Assembly: GCA_016508695.1 (NCBI GenBank)
Contig: VNKQ01000006.1
Coordinates: 186,001 to 250,000, forward strand
DNA: 64,000 nt
DNA from: Hyphodiscus hymeniophilus
Taxonomy: Eukaryota; Ascomycota; Leotiomycetes; Helotiales; Hyphodiscaceae
Direction of reading: 5' to 3'
Position numbers and translations under genes: made by a program. Within the stretch, counting starts at the first letter, position 1. Each line of letters opens with the position of its first letter. Below the pieces are notes generated by a model. It made no database searches. It worked only from the letters and a program-made list of their open reading frames with translations, and had not been told where the DNA came from. Below are positions 10,488-20,700 of this stretch, piece after piece.

Positions 10488-12298
10488 ATGCATAGATTTC
10501 CCAGTACTGGAATGCAGCTGTTACCTGATTTACCAGCAGATCTGAACGATCAATATGTTTGGATTTGGTTCTGCTGCAAGTGTAACGACTATGTACGTGG
10601 CACCGCGGCGGGAGGCATGACAACGAATATCGATCATTGTCCGAATGCAGAATGCTTTCATCTACGCTGTCCCAAGTGTGAGGTCGAAGAGGTTGAACGA
10701 ACGGAATCTCAAATCCATCTTTCGCTATACTCGGCGGCGTCTTTACCTCGCAGTTGCAATGCACAACCTGCAAACTCAGCCACTCAGTCTATTGAGCCTG
10801 TTGAGGCCTTTGGTAATGCTTCCGGAGCAGGAGCTGAAGCCCAAGCAAATCCGAGTTCACCTCAACTGAAGCGTAGCCCCAAGCACGACAGGAAATCCAG
10901 TGGGCGAGCTGCCGAGGATCTAACCGCAAATTCACTCCAATCTCCACAACAACTCTATGCCTGTCCCTTCCACAAGAAATATCCCCACTTATACAATGCG
11001 CACGTCAACCCTCAGTATGAGAAGTGCGCGTGGCCAGGCTGGCCGGGAATAAGATATCTGATAGAGTAAGCAGAGTCGTAAAAGTGTTTTTTGAAGATGC
11101 AGCTGCTAAAGCACGAGGACAGTAGTCACCTTGCGGTTTGGCATCGTCCTATCATATGTCACGATTGTGCTACAAAGCACACAAAAGCGGAGGCGTGCCA
11201 TCAAACTTCGGAACCCAGAAACGGCGTCATAGATGACAAGCAGTGGGGACGAATAATTGGTCTGCGCAAGCAGCGCAACTCAAAAAGAGTGCCAGTTGAC
11301 AAGTGGAATGGCCTCTGGCGCATACTTTTCCTGCAGGATGCGTCATCTTCCAATCCCGGTAAGTCGAGAATTCTGATGAACACGATTCATGCTCTACTAA
11401 GCCTTTGAAAGCAAATGAAAACCCCTGGGCATGTCCAAGGTCGTCAACGCAACATCTCGTCCTCCGTTTGTTGTAATTTGAGTCTTTAATGCCGCTCATA
11501 CAGGAAAAGATGGCAGAAATTAGTGAGATTCGCCAACTGTGTCTGCGTCTGAGCGAGAAAATGAAAGGAGTACTTTGCTACCCAAGCGATAACGTGGAAT
11601 TCTCCTTCGATCTTAGCACTACGTTGGACGTTCTTCCTGTTGGCGGCATGACTGGGCCTTTATCTCACACCCTGCCCCATTCCGATGTCTCCTTGACTAC
11701 ATGGTCGGAGCATATGCAAAACCATCCTTATTTTACAACAGATTGCTCGGAAAGTAGTGATGTATACTCCGAGAAGAGTATCCTGTTTCATCCGCAATCG
11801 ACGTTTTTAGAAAACGCCAACGTCAACGCGATCCAAGCTACTTGGCCACACCCGCCCAGCAACCATGCCATAACTTCCAATCCTTTAGCAGCAGCTGTCA
11901 TCCATACAGTACCAGACCTCCCACCGCTGCCACCTTCAGTTCTGCTCAATCCCGTAACTTGTGCTACCAGAGAGCTGCTCATTGAGCGGGCTTACCTACA
12001 AGCAGCTCAAGATATCCAGGATACATACTCCGATGATTCATTCTTCACGACTCCCTCATTATCGCTCAACTTAGTGGACGAGAATTTATGGGTAAATACC
12101 CAGCCTCCATCGAATCCATTTGCAATCAATGGCAGCGACCCCAATGAGGCCGGACACAACGCCTCTGGTGCGATATCTAACGGATTGGACCTAAGAGAAG
12201 AACTCCACTTGGACAACGAGAGCTTTGATCCTCGAGCGCCGTTGAAATCAAAGAACGATGGAAACCTCTTCGTGCGAAGTCGAGAAAGAAGGAAATGA
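10488..12298 (+). CDS. Fungal zinc-ribbon and C2H2-type protein
   Basis: Well supported exons are 10488-11065 and 11123-11358, joined by a 57-base intron. Exon 1 carries a W-F-C-x2-C ... CP ... H-x-RCPKCEVEEVE cluster, then a Ser/Pro-rich linker and the box YACPFHKKYP ... C-x-WPGWPG. Exon 2 carries H-x3-WHRPIICHDC and an LWRILF segment. This order matches a family of fungal proteins with degenerate C2H2 fingers followed by a W-x4-LFP motif. After 11358 an intron ends near 11411 (ACTAAG branch, GAAAG acceptor). A further intron must remove stop codons before the 3' open frame at 11504-12298. Its donor is non-canonical and unresolved. That frame encodes about 265 Ser/Asn/Pro-rich residues and probably belongs to this gene. 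A nuclear or nucleic-acid role is plausible but unproven. Confidence 0.65.
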
Positions 12299-12559
12299 AT
12301 CCTCAGTCCGACCCTTGACGGTCTGCCTGCTTAATTCTTCAGGTACCACAGCGCTACAAATCCCACGTTGCTCTCTTCGAATGGTTCACTGCGAGTGGGG
12401 ATGAGTCGTGTCTCATTCATTGCAGTCCATTGCAGGAGACTTGGGTAATAGGGCCCACGTCAAGAAAATTGACTGACGAGGAGAAAGGTCACACTGAGCT
12501 TAGAAACACGTACTGCATCGCGGTGCTGATCTTGGATTAAAGCCCGTGGCTTTGATTTC

Positions 12560-13545
12560 TTAGACTCTACTATCTAACAAAGGAGTCCTTTCGTCTTCGC
12601 TTGCTCCTTGAGCTCGTTTGTGCTGGCCATTGATGGGCTGTGGGTTGTCGCTTTCATCCGCAGCCTTCCTCTCCTCCTTCAAAGTAGCCTTGACATAGAA
12701 AATCGTCCAGAGTGCCAACAGCCCAGCAAGTGGGAACGGGCCAGCCCATCCAACGGCATAGACAGCAGCCTTTGGCAATCTGAAAATCAAAACCGTGAAT
12801 ATGGCAGCAAGAACGTAGAATGCGACCATCCATGCCACACTCAGCGTCCAAATCATCTTCTGAAAAATTGGACTGGTCTCATATCGCGCCGTAAACGCCT
12901 CTCGATACGCAATCCCGCCATCTCCATCAACTGCCACAACGTCTTCCACGATATAATAAATAGCCGGTCTCACGACATTCCCAGCTTCCATGCTTCCGAA
13001 TCGAAATGGGAGCTCAATCTTGAAAGCATTGAGGACTAACGATAGCAGAGTGAGAGTTGCTAGGAAGAACATGAGTACGGGTGCTGGCATGGAGATCAGC
13101 CGAGTTTGTAACTCATGACCGTCGTCGTCAGCATCGCCTCTTGCGAGAGTGGAGCTGATGAGAGCGGATATAATAAGTAAGGCGCCGAAATAACCCCATT
13201 GAAAGATATCGAGTGCATGGCGTGGAGACTTGAGGGGGCGAAACTCTGGCGAAGGCTGGATGAGCTTCCAAACTCGCTCTACTACTGCTATCACGGTGAA
13301 GATGCCAAGGACCGCGGTTGGAATCGTCAAGACTGCCTCTTATTAGTTTAGAGTCACGTGTTTGACTGCCGGTGGTCGACGATGAGGAAGGACTAACCCG
13401 CAATACGGTCCATGTGAGGCTTGCCGTACCAGAGACCATAGAACAGGCCAAGGTTTATGAAGATCGGGGGTATGATTATGATTGTCCAGGCGGTTGCGAT
13501 TGACCGGTAACGGTCATGGAGACTGTATGGAAGTTCGACGACCAT
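12560..13545 (-). CDS. Hypothetical six-helix membrane protein
   Basis: Two exons on the minus strand, 13545-13398 and 13332-12560, about 306 residues. The 65-base intron (GTTAGT donor, CTAAT, GGCAG acceptor) joins in phase. I count six hydrophobic segments: around AWTIIIIPPIFINLGLFYG, TAVLGIFTVIAVVERV, FGALLIISALI, VLMFFLATLTLLSLVL, WMVAFYVLAAIFTVLIF and PLAGLLALWTIFYV. The C-terminal tail is charged and hydrophilic and ends in a dileucine-like ERTPLL, a motif that often directs sorting to vacuoles or endosomes. It resembles conserved fungal membrane proteins without assigned function. I do not recognise a specific family. The start ATG at 13545 lies just before the first helix. Confidence 0.75.
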
Positions 13546-14601
13546 CTTGAGCGCTTTGTAATAATAGTATGGCGCTGCAAGATTCTTTCTGGCTTGACAG
13601 TGAGAGCAGAGTAGTTACAATAGATACGGAAGCAATTGTCCTGACTGTGTCATGTTGAAGAGTCTTACACGTCGAGATGGTCGAGCCCTTTCTGCCTAGC
13701 GCCGGAACCGTCGGTGGTGAAAGTTTACTATCACGTGACTATACCATTTGATTTCTCATCGTAGCAGGAGACTCTACAACAAGGTTCTTCCCAAGTCCTC
13801 CCTGTTCTCGGTATATTGATATTTCGAGGTTGAACCTTGATCAAATTTCTCCGAGGTCAGAATAATCAAGTATGAGAGCTCCTCCTTTTCCAGGAATATG
13901 TCGACCAGATCAACAGATGCGAAATGGTACATCGTTATCGAACTACCAGGCATTCGTGAGTCCATGGCGTCCAAGATACAAGAGGATCCTGATAGCTATA
14001 ATCTACCTCCTGAATCTTTAATCACATAGAGACCTCCGGGTAATAATCCTTCACCGACCAAAAGAAACTATTTAGCAAGCGCATCCGGCAGAGCAGCGGG
14101 GAATTTGGGAATACTATCTTAGCTGTAACGCACTTTCGAGATTTGAGACCAATAATACAGACTATGACACCCCAAGGATATACCAAGGCGAACCGATTGA
14201 TGAGAATGCAAGTCCTTAATCATCCCGCCTCCCACAATACATGACTTTCTTTGAACCTAAAGCAGAGAAGTGTGATAGATGGCACAGAAGACAGGTATTC
14301 CATCAACCTCCCCACGCTTGCAGGATGTTGATGGATGGCAGGAATGAATCTTTGGCAATCTTATTTACACGTCAGGGATTCACTGTTGTCCAGAATGTTA
14401 ATTTACCCGATGACTGGCAACTTCCCATTCAGAATCACTCTCACCATCCTCAATTCAACTCATCATATAAGGCGAGATTAACATTCGGCCTCTGAAACTT
14501 GTAACTGTTCCACTCGCAGTTCACTTGAACAGATCCTGAATATCACTCAACCGCATCTCCAACGAAGCCTAGGAAGTATCGAGACAACGCTTCACAAAAG
14601 A
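13546..14601. other. Divergent intergenic region
   Basis: About 1 kb between divergent genes. It contains TCACGTGA, an 8-base E-box palindrome, at 13731-13738, about 190 bases upstream of the membrane protein start. Other open frames are short and unconvincing. Confidence 0.45.
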
Positions 14602-15108
14602 ATGCCCACACCTCAACCCGACCCACTTGCATTTGGCGGCAATCCAGACCCTGCACCAGACACAACAACATCATCTTCTTCTTCTTCTTCTTCAGGGTCC
14701 CCAGCTGTGCCACCGGCACCAAAGCCTGCACCCAAGCGACCTTTGAGAAAGATTTGGACAGCAGCGGATGGAGGTTCTGGGCCTGCTGCTTGGAGAATGC
14801 ACAATGGTACACAGCTGCGTTTCAATTTACTTTTGTCTTTGACGCTTCTCTCATTTGAAAGTCTTGGAAATGGAAGAGGGACGATTTGGGAAGGTTTCTG
14901 GAGCAGCTGACATAGACCAGGAAAAGTCCACGGCCTCGGCCGCCGGAAGGGTGAGATTAATCCAATGAAACATGGCATTCACTTCCATGAATCGCTTCTT
15001 GGACATCAGAAGATGGTGGGCTTTGAGCCATTACCACAGAGGAATGTGCCAAAGAAACCAAAGAAGCCTGAGGTCGCGGGAGGGAAGAAAAGGTGTCAAA
15101 TCATGTGA
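14602..15108 (+). CDS. Small hypothetical protein ending in CaaX box CQIM
   Basis: Two exons, 14602-14806 and 14921-15108, about 130 residues. The 114-base intron has donor GTACAC, branch CTGAC and acceptor ACCAG, and joins in phase. The N terminus is low complexity: a Ser run encoded by a TCT/TTC microsatellite, then Pro/Ala/Lys repeats. The central part (KIWTAADGGSG ... HNGKVHGLGRRKGEI) looks globular and basic. The last residues are GGKKRCQIM: a CaaX motif preceded by a short polybasic stretch. This is the arrangement that directs farnesylation and membrane attachment of Ras-like proteins. No GTPase motifs are present and the protein is longer than a G-gamma subunit. I do not recognise the family. 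The next gene downstream also ends in a CaaX box. Confidence 0.6.
14676..14697 (+). repeat. TTC microsatellite in coding exon
   Basis: A run of TCT/TTC triplets encodes the poly-serine stretch near the N terminus of the small CaaX protein and may vary in length between strains. Confidence 0.7.
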
Positions 15109-15842
15109 TGGCGGAAATGAACATATGCAGGTAAAATTATTCAAGGGAGCTGCTCACGCTGGGTTTTGTTTTCATAGCATCTATAGGGAATGCACAGAGA
15201 ATTGCGCAGCTCTGAGCTCTCAAGAGGATATACTTTATGACGGTTACCAACGAGGAGCAGCACAGGCTCGGCATACAAGATACATTACATTCTCACATCC
15301 TCTTACGGGGGAAGACTCTCATGAATGGACTACTGGCCCGTCACTATTGAGTATTGTCTGTCATAGTCAACCCGCACAAAGTTCTCTCTTCAAGTACTGT
15401 TTCCAAAGTTTAAGAAATAAAGACAAAACAAGTTATCCTTGACCTCCAGTATAAGATGGCGATTTGCACTCCAATAGGCCTTGCTGATCAAGACGAGACT
15501 GATATAATGGTATTGTGGGAGTAATCCTTGCAGCCTCGCCCAAAAATAACCCTCTTCCTCTCAGTGAGATTGAAAGAAAACTCCCAAACGTGAGCCAAAG
15601 GAAGAAGGCCATGTGAATGGTCATGGCCTTCTACTCTCCGATTCACATCACCATCTCGCACTCCTCGTCCCCTTCCCCATCGTTCAAGCTTATCAACACC
15701 CGCCAACTCCACAAGTATCATCCATACATGGCATATTGACGCGAATCCCAACACAATTACACCCTCAGAACACCGGCAGCATCCACTGCTCAACCAATAT
15801 ATCACTTGCTTGCCAGCTTACTTCCGAGCCGACTTGACTCCA
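15109..15842. other. Intergenic region between two CaaX genes
   Basis: About 730 bases separating the two small plus-strand genes. It holds the 3' end of the first and the promoter of the second. I see no further gene. Confidence 0.45.
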
Positions 15843-16398
15843 ATGACAAGCCCAAGCCCAATTATCACCTTGCCGCCCCTCTCCACAACTCGCAAGCTCC
15901 AATACAGGCGCTCGAATTCCTCCAACTACCCCAAGACCGTGCCAGAGGTGAAGTTCCGCCCCACCGCCCTCCTCCCAGAGCTCTGGATCCGCGATGCGCG
16001 GGAGATGCCCGCTGCTGTGGCTGCGGAATTGCAGGGGGCGTGGATACGATAGTGAGTTTCCCAATTAACCAATGCACACATATACACGCATGTTTGTGTA
16101 GATATATACCCGGCCCTCACACCTGAAAGCTTCGGGACTTCGCAACGCGACAGAGCTGACACAAAGTCCTAGTTTGGAGCTCGGCATCCCGGGCGACGGC
16201 GATGGGAAAGGGCCCGCTTATCGATACAGCAAACGAGTGAGGAGAAAGCTTGAAGAGGAGTATGAGGGGTTGGAATATGAGGATAGGAGGGCAAAGGAGG
16301 TCGCGCTTGCGAGGTATGCGGGCTTTTGCCTGAGGAAGGATGGGAGTTTGGACTATCATACGGGGGTGCAGGATGGGGCGAAGTGTGTTATTCTTTAA
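15843..16398 (+). CDS. Small hypothetical protein ending in CaaX box CVIL
   Basis: Two exons, 15843-16051 and 16173-16398, about 144 residues. The 121-base intron starts GTGAGT, contains CTGAC and ends CCTAG. An earlier AG would create an immediate stop, which supports this acceptor. Exon 1 contains VKFRPTALLPELWIRDAREMP. Exon 2 has a basic stretch (YSKRVRRKLEEEY), an acidic helix and a C-terminal CLRKDGSLDY segment. The protein ends AKCVIL. CVIL is a good geranylgeranylation-type CaaX motif because the last residue is Leu. No GTPase, pheromone-precursor or known domain signature is visible. Gene size, one long intron and a CaaX end are shared with the preceding gene, although the sequences themselves are not obviously related. 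Confidence 0.6.
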
Positions 16399-16640
16399 CT
16401 TCTTCCGCTTTTGAATTCAATAAGGATTAGAGAATGAGAGGATGAGAGTGGGGAAAATGTGAGTATGAAACTTCCCTTCGAGCCGAGCGGGGCAGTATGG
16501 TCATCCGCAATAATCATTCTGCGAACATATCATAGAGATCCAGGTGTTTTTTCCTAACGCTTTTAAACTCGAAAACTTCTGAATGATTGAGGTTTGATCT
16601 GTGATCAAATGGATCAATCGTGGAAGGCAATCGATACGTT
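16399..16640. other. Convergent 3' spacer
   Basis: A 242-base spacer between the stops of the CaaX gene and the minus-strand transporter. Nothing else is seen in it. Confidence 0.5.
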
Positions 16641-18455
16641 CTACAGAATGTAGCGAAAGCCTCTGTTGTCAATCTCGGTCATGTCCAACATACCCTTCTC
16701 GACGGCTTCTCGTTCTTCTTCTTCGCTCAGCTCCCCACGAGCGGCTTGCTCGGCATCTCTCTTCCTGTTTGAGGAGTACATGAAGATGTAGAGAACAACA
16801 ACCATAGCAAGCTTGACGCTGTAGCCAACCAACATGGCGATATATGCGCTGTGATACCCCGCTGCAAATCGTTAGCTCTTCAGGGAGCAACTCTTGGAAA
16901 GTCGAGACTTACGAGCTTCTGATGCAATGAACGTCTGCGGCCCAATTAGATTCCCGACACAATACCCGGTAAAAAGAACAGCTCCGGTGAGCTGTTTCTT
17001 CGTATACCCCGCCACGTTACTTGACACCATTGTCAGACTCATACTGAATCCCAACCCCTGGAAAAAGCATAGCCAAAGCGCTACAAGACGTCCCCATTTA
17101 TTGCTACTTGGCAATCCGACAAGGAGACCTGCCCCAAGAATGCAGATGCAATTTGCAACAATCATCGTGATGCACCTCGTATTATTCGGCCATTTCGTGC
17201 AGATAAACCCTCCCGCCAGCAGCGCCAGAAACTGCACAGCTCCACCTGGAATCTGCAGATATTGTGTACCAAGCGTATCGAAACCAAAACTTCCGACGAT
17301 GATACTCGTGAAGCTGGTAATTGCAGAATTTGGGACCTGGGCGCCAACAGCCATAACAAACAGGATCCACGTCTTTGGGTCTTTGACGGTCTGGATAGCT
17401 TGGTATTTAGAGAAGTGACTATTCTTGACTCCTTGTCTGTTCCCAGCGACTCGGTTCAAAGCAATCGCACGTTCTCTCTCGGTGAGAAATTTGGCAGTTG
17501 CTGGGAGATCGGGTAGGACGATGAGGGAAACAATGCCCCAGACGATGGAGATCGAGCCGAATATTAGGAAGACATACATCCATTTTTGTAGCCCACTATT
17601 GATGTGTCCAACTGCGTAGCCTATGAGGCCACCAAACATGGTAGCGATTCCATTGGTGCAGTAGTATATTTCGAGACGGAGGGGCTGTTCAGCAGAGGTA
17701 TACCACATTGACATAAGCAGGACGAAACCCGGGTTAACAGTGGCTTCAACTGCACCGAGGAGGAAGCGATTCGTTGCTATGCCGCCGAATGAGGTGCATG
17801 CTGGGGTGCAGATGAGGATAATGCCCCAGGCTATTGTCGCATAAGAGAGAAATTTTCCGATTGGGAGGCGTTGCAGTAGGTATCCTGAAGGGAATTGAAA
17901 GAAGAGATAGCCGAAGTAGAAGATCGAGCCTGAGAGGAGAGGTTGTTAGTACAGTTTCATGGCTCGTAAGATACTCCACAAGTTTGGTGCTCAAACAGCA
18001 GGAAGGTCGTCGTTTCACAAGCTCCAGACACTTCCGAAGTTCGCCAAACAGCTTTCAATGCTATTCAAATCCCAAATCCACTTGCACCAGTGCCCCTTCC
18101 CGGAGTGGAAATTGAACATACTCAGCCAGGAATAGTCTTGTCCATGCAAATGTGTCCCCTTCTGCAACCCATAAACACTCGAGAAATTAATCGAGTTCTT
18201 ATCCAAATACTGCAGCATATAAGTGACGAAAAGAATGGGAATAATCCGCATATCAATCTTCCTCAGCACCCTCTTGACCTCCTCTGGATCAGCTTCAATG
18301 TCTTTGGCATTCTTGTACAGCTCATAGTTATCGTCAAGGTGCGTTGAGGCTACTGGTAAAGGCGTGATGTCGTCTGCTATTGACAGTACAGGAGATTGGC
18401 CAGGAATTTGAGAGCCGATGTCTTTCTCAGGATCATGAAATGGAGGGGAAGACAT
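16641..18455 (-). CDS. MFS transporter, allantoate permease (Dal5-like) family
   Basis: Three exons on the minus strand: 18455-18122, 17929-16913 and 16861-16641, about 523 residues. The opening has the family's acidic leader and the EVKRVLRKIDMRIIPILFVTYMLQYLDKN stretch (shown in part). FGYLFFQFPSGY, the NRFLLGAVEA helix and a hydrophilic central loop follow. The C-terminal half ends in a charged cytoplasmic tail. This pattern is typical of the anion:cation symporter branch of the MFS that takes up allantoate, carboxylates, vitamins or dipeptides at the plasma membrane. The first intron is 192 bases, the second 51. Both join in phase. The ATG at 18455 is the first in the open frame and fits the family's short N terminus. 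The substrate is not predictable. Confidence 0.92.
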
Positions 18456-20700
18456 GGTGGGGGTTTGAGGTTCCGCGTGAGGGACGGAATTGGAGAGTAA
18501 GAGGAGTAAGAGAGAAGAGAAAAGCTCGATCAAGAGAGCGAAACAGCCAAAGGAAAAGGAAGAGAGAGATCTTCGGCACTCGTAAAGCTCCGATTATGAC
18601 ATCTCACAGATCAAACGATGTTCAAGCACCTACATTCCTCATATTATTCATCCACTTGGACCCATAGCTATCTCCATGAGCGCATCCAGGAAAATTCGAG
18701 AAGAGGGGAACAGCAGGGACACCCGTCACAGTGGAGAGCTTCTTGCCTTGGCCGCCAATGATGAAGCTTATTTCCTGCATCTCTAAGCTTTTACGGGCCG
18801 ATGCTACACAAGCTTGGTGTATTTAGAGGACGCGTAGAACACATTGGTGTTGTTGCCGTCCTTGAGACCGTCGTGGATGGACTGATGTGAAGACGGAACT
18901 GCTCCTTTCGGCGATGTCGTGATTCTGGGGAAGGTTGTCGTAATGGGAAGCGGGGCAACCGAGGGGGTTGGTGGCATGGATGACTAAGCACCGGCTCGAA
19001 GACAGAGGCTTCCAGCTATCGGACAGAAGCGAAGTGCTGTTGATGCTGTTGATAATGCCAAATAATTGATGGAATAACAAGGGTTTGTCTTGAAGTGCGA
19101 GGGTGGACTTAGGAGGAAGGGCAGGTTCGAATGAGAGATACCTTAGTGACGAATTTCGGTATATGCCACTTGACACCACGCAAGATGGCAGGTTTCCAGG
19201 AGTGAGGGGCAGCGTGGAAACTCTTGACTTCTTACCGAATTTCTAGGCTCGTATGGACCTCGTCCATCATGACAACGCATGGTTCAATAGACACAATAGA
19301 CCCTAACTTCAATTCCTAACCCTGATCACTCAGCTCGAGGTGGGCGACTAACCAGACAGGAGAACAGTACACCAACGCACGAAAGCGATAGAGTAGCTGT
19401 GGAATAGTTGAACAATGGGGAAATTCCAGGTGAGGGCCAAAATAAGGATCCGTCAGAGCGACGGACTGAGCCCTGGCGTTTTGTGAGTTGTAGCAACACT
19501 AGTGAACTGAGAGCTGGACATACTTCTGAGAGACTTACAACTGTACGCTACCCCCTACTTGCATCAAGTGCGTGGTTATAGGATCCGATGTAGTCAATGA
19601 GAGGTGATAGTTGCAGGTCACAAGTGTCCTTCAAGCTGTAAATGAAAGCACTGGCTTCCAAGTTCCTTCACCCCGTCCAAATTTTCTTCCAATGCGAAAT
19701 TATTGGCGACATGTTTTTCGTTGTTGCTTTGGTCTTCCTGCTATCGAGTCAGATGTGTGTTACTTACCTGTACTGAGGTTCTATCTAGCCCAACGCTTGG
19801 CTAGTCAAGTTCTGTGATAGTCCGCAGCTATGATGAGTTGACAAGAATCCAGTAACTCATATTCCAGAGACAAAGCCACGATATCGTAGCGGAAGTGTCG
19901 CTTGCTGCTTTCGCTGTCGAGGTCAACAGCAATGTCGACCCTGTTTGTCGCTGGTACAAATGCTACTTTCTTGACCAGGAAAGACTCGAAGGTGGGCGAG
20001 GGAGGGCAAATATTGCCATTGCACATCGACAGTCAATCGCGAAGGGATGGCGCCAGGAGAGACACAGAGTTGTTGGAGAGGACTCCGTATTGTTTGAGTA
20101 TTCCATATAGGTAGTGAACTGCCTTCACATGCCAGTAGATTTAGCAATGCTATACAGTATTCATGAGACTAGATGAAAGCGTCAAAAGAGAGAAGTCGAG
20201 CTGTCTTTGCCATAGCACAATGCTGATCAACATACGCGTAAACCAGAACTCTGATTCGCAGCAGGTCGATTTCATGAGAAGTAACATCGGGCTTGAATGA
20301 CAATAAAGCAATATCAATACCATGCAAAGTTCAAACACCGTCATCGAGCAATCTTCTGCGATTGAGGCTCGAGAGCATTTGGGAAACTCAAGTGGTTGGC
20401 AGTCAGGATCTATGATCCCAAAACAAACAGCTGAATAATACATATACACCAAGGCTCCAAGATATCCAAATCCGAGAATGAGAATCAACACTTTGCCAGA
20501 ATGGGTAACAAGTGAGACAGACCACTGGATGAAATCGTCGTAGCCCAAAAGCGTCCCGTAAAAAGGAGGATATTCTCCATCACCCGCATGACCAAGTTTT
20601 GAACTTTCAGCCTCGCGATGAGGCTACACGACTCCAACTCAGTCCCTGTCTGAGCCCCTAGTATCTGACCACGGCTCCCCTGGGCCGTACGCGGAACGGG
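18456..20700. other. Gene-poor region, first part
   Basis: The stretch holds the promoter of the Dal5-like transporter. The longest open frames (18823-19179 and 20150-20548, minus) start at non-ATG codons and show no family resemblance. I see no supportable gene here. Confidence 0.4.

Noticed and set aside
14602..16398. CaaX genes as mating pheromone precursors
   Set aside because: Fungal lipopeptide pheromone precursors are far shorter (about 20-40 residues). These proteins are 130-144 residues with basic and helical segments.
18823..19179. 118-codon minus-strand frame
   Set aside because: It begins with GTG, contains no recognisable domain and has compositional features of noncoding DNA.
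20150..20548. Minus-strand open frame with one hydrophobic stretch
   Set aside because: It starts at a non-ATG codon, has no family resemblance and no splice signals extend it. The hydrophobic run can arise from T-rich sequence.
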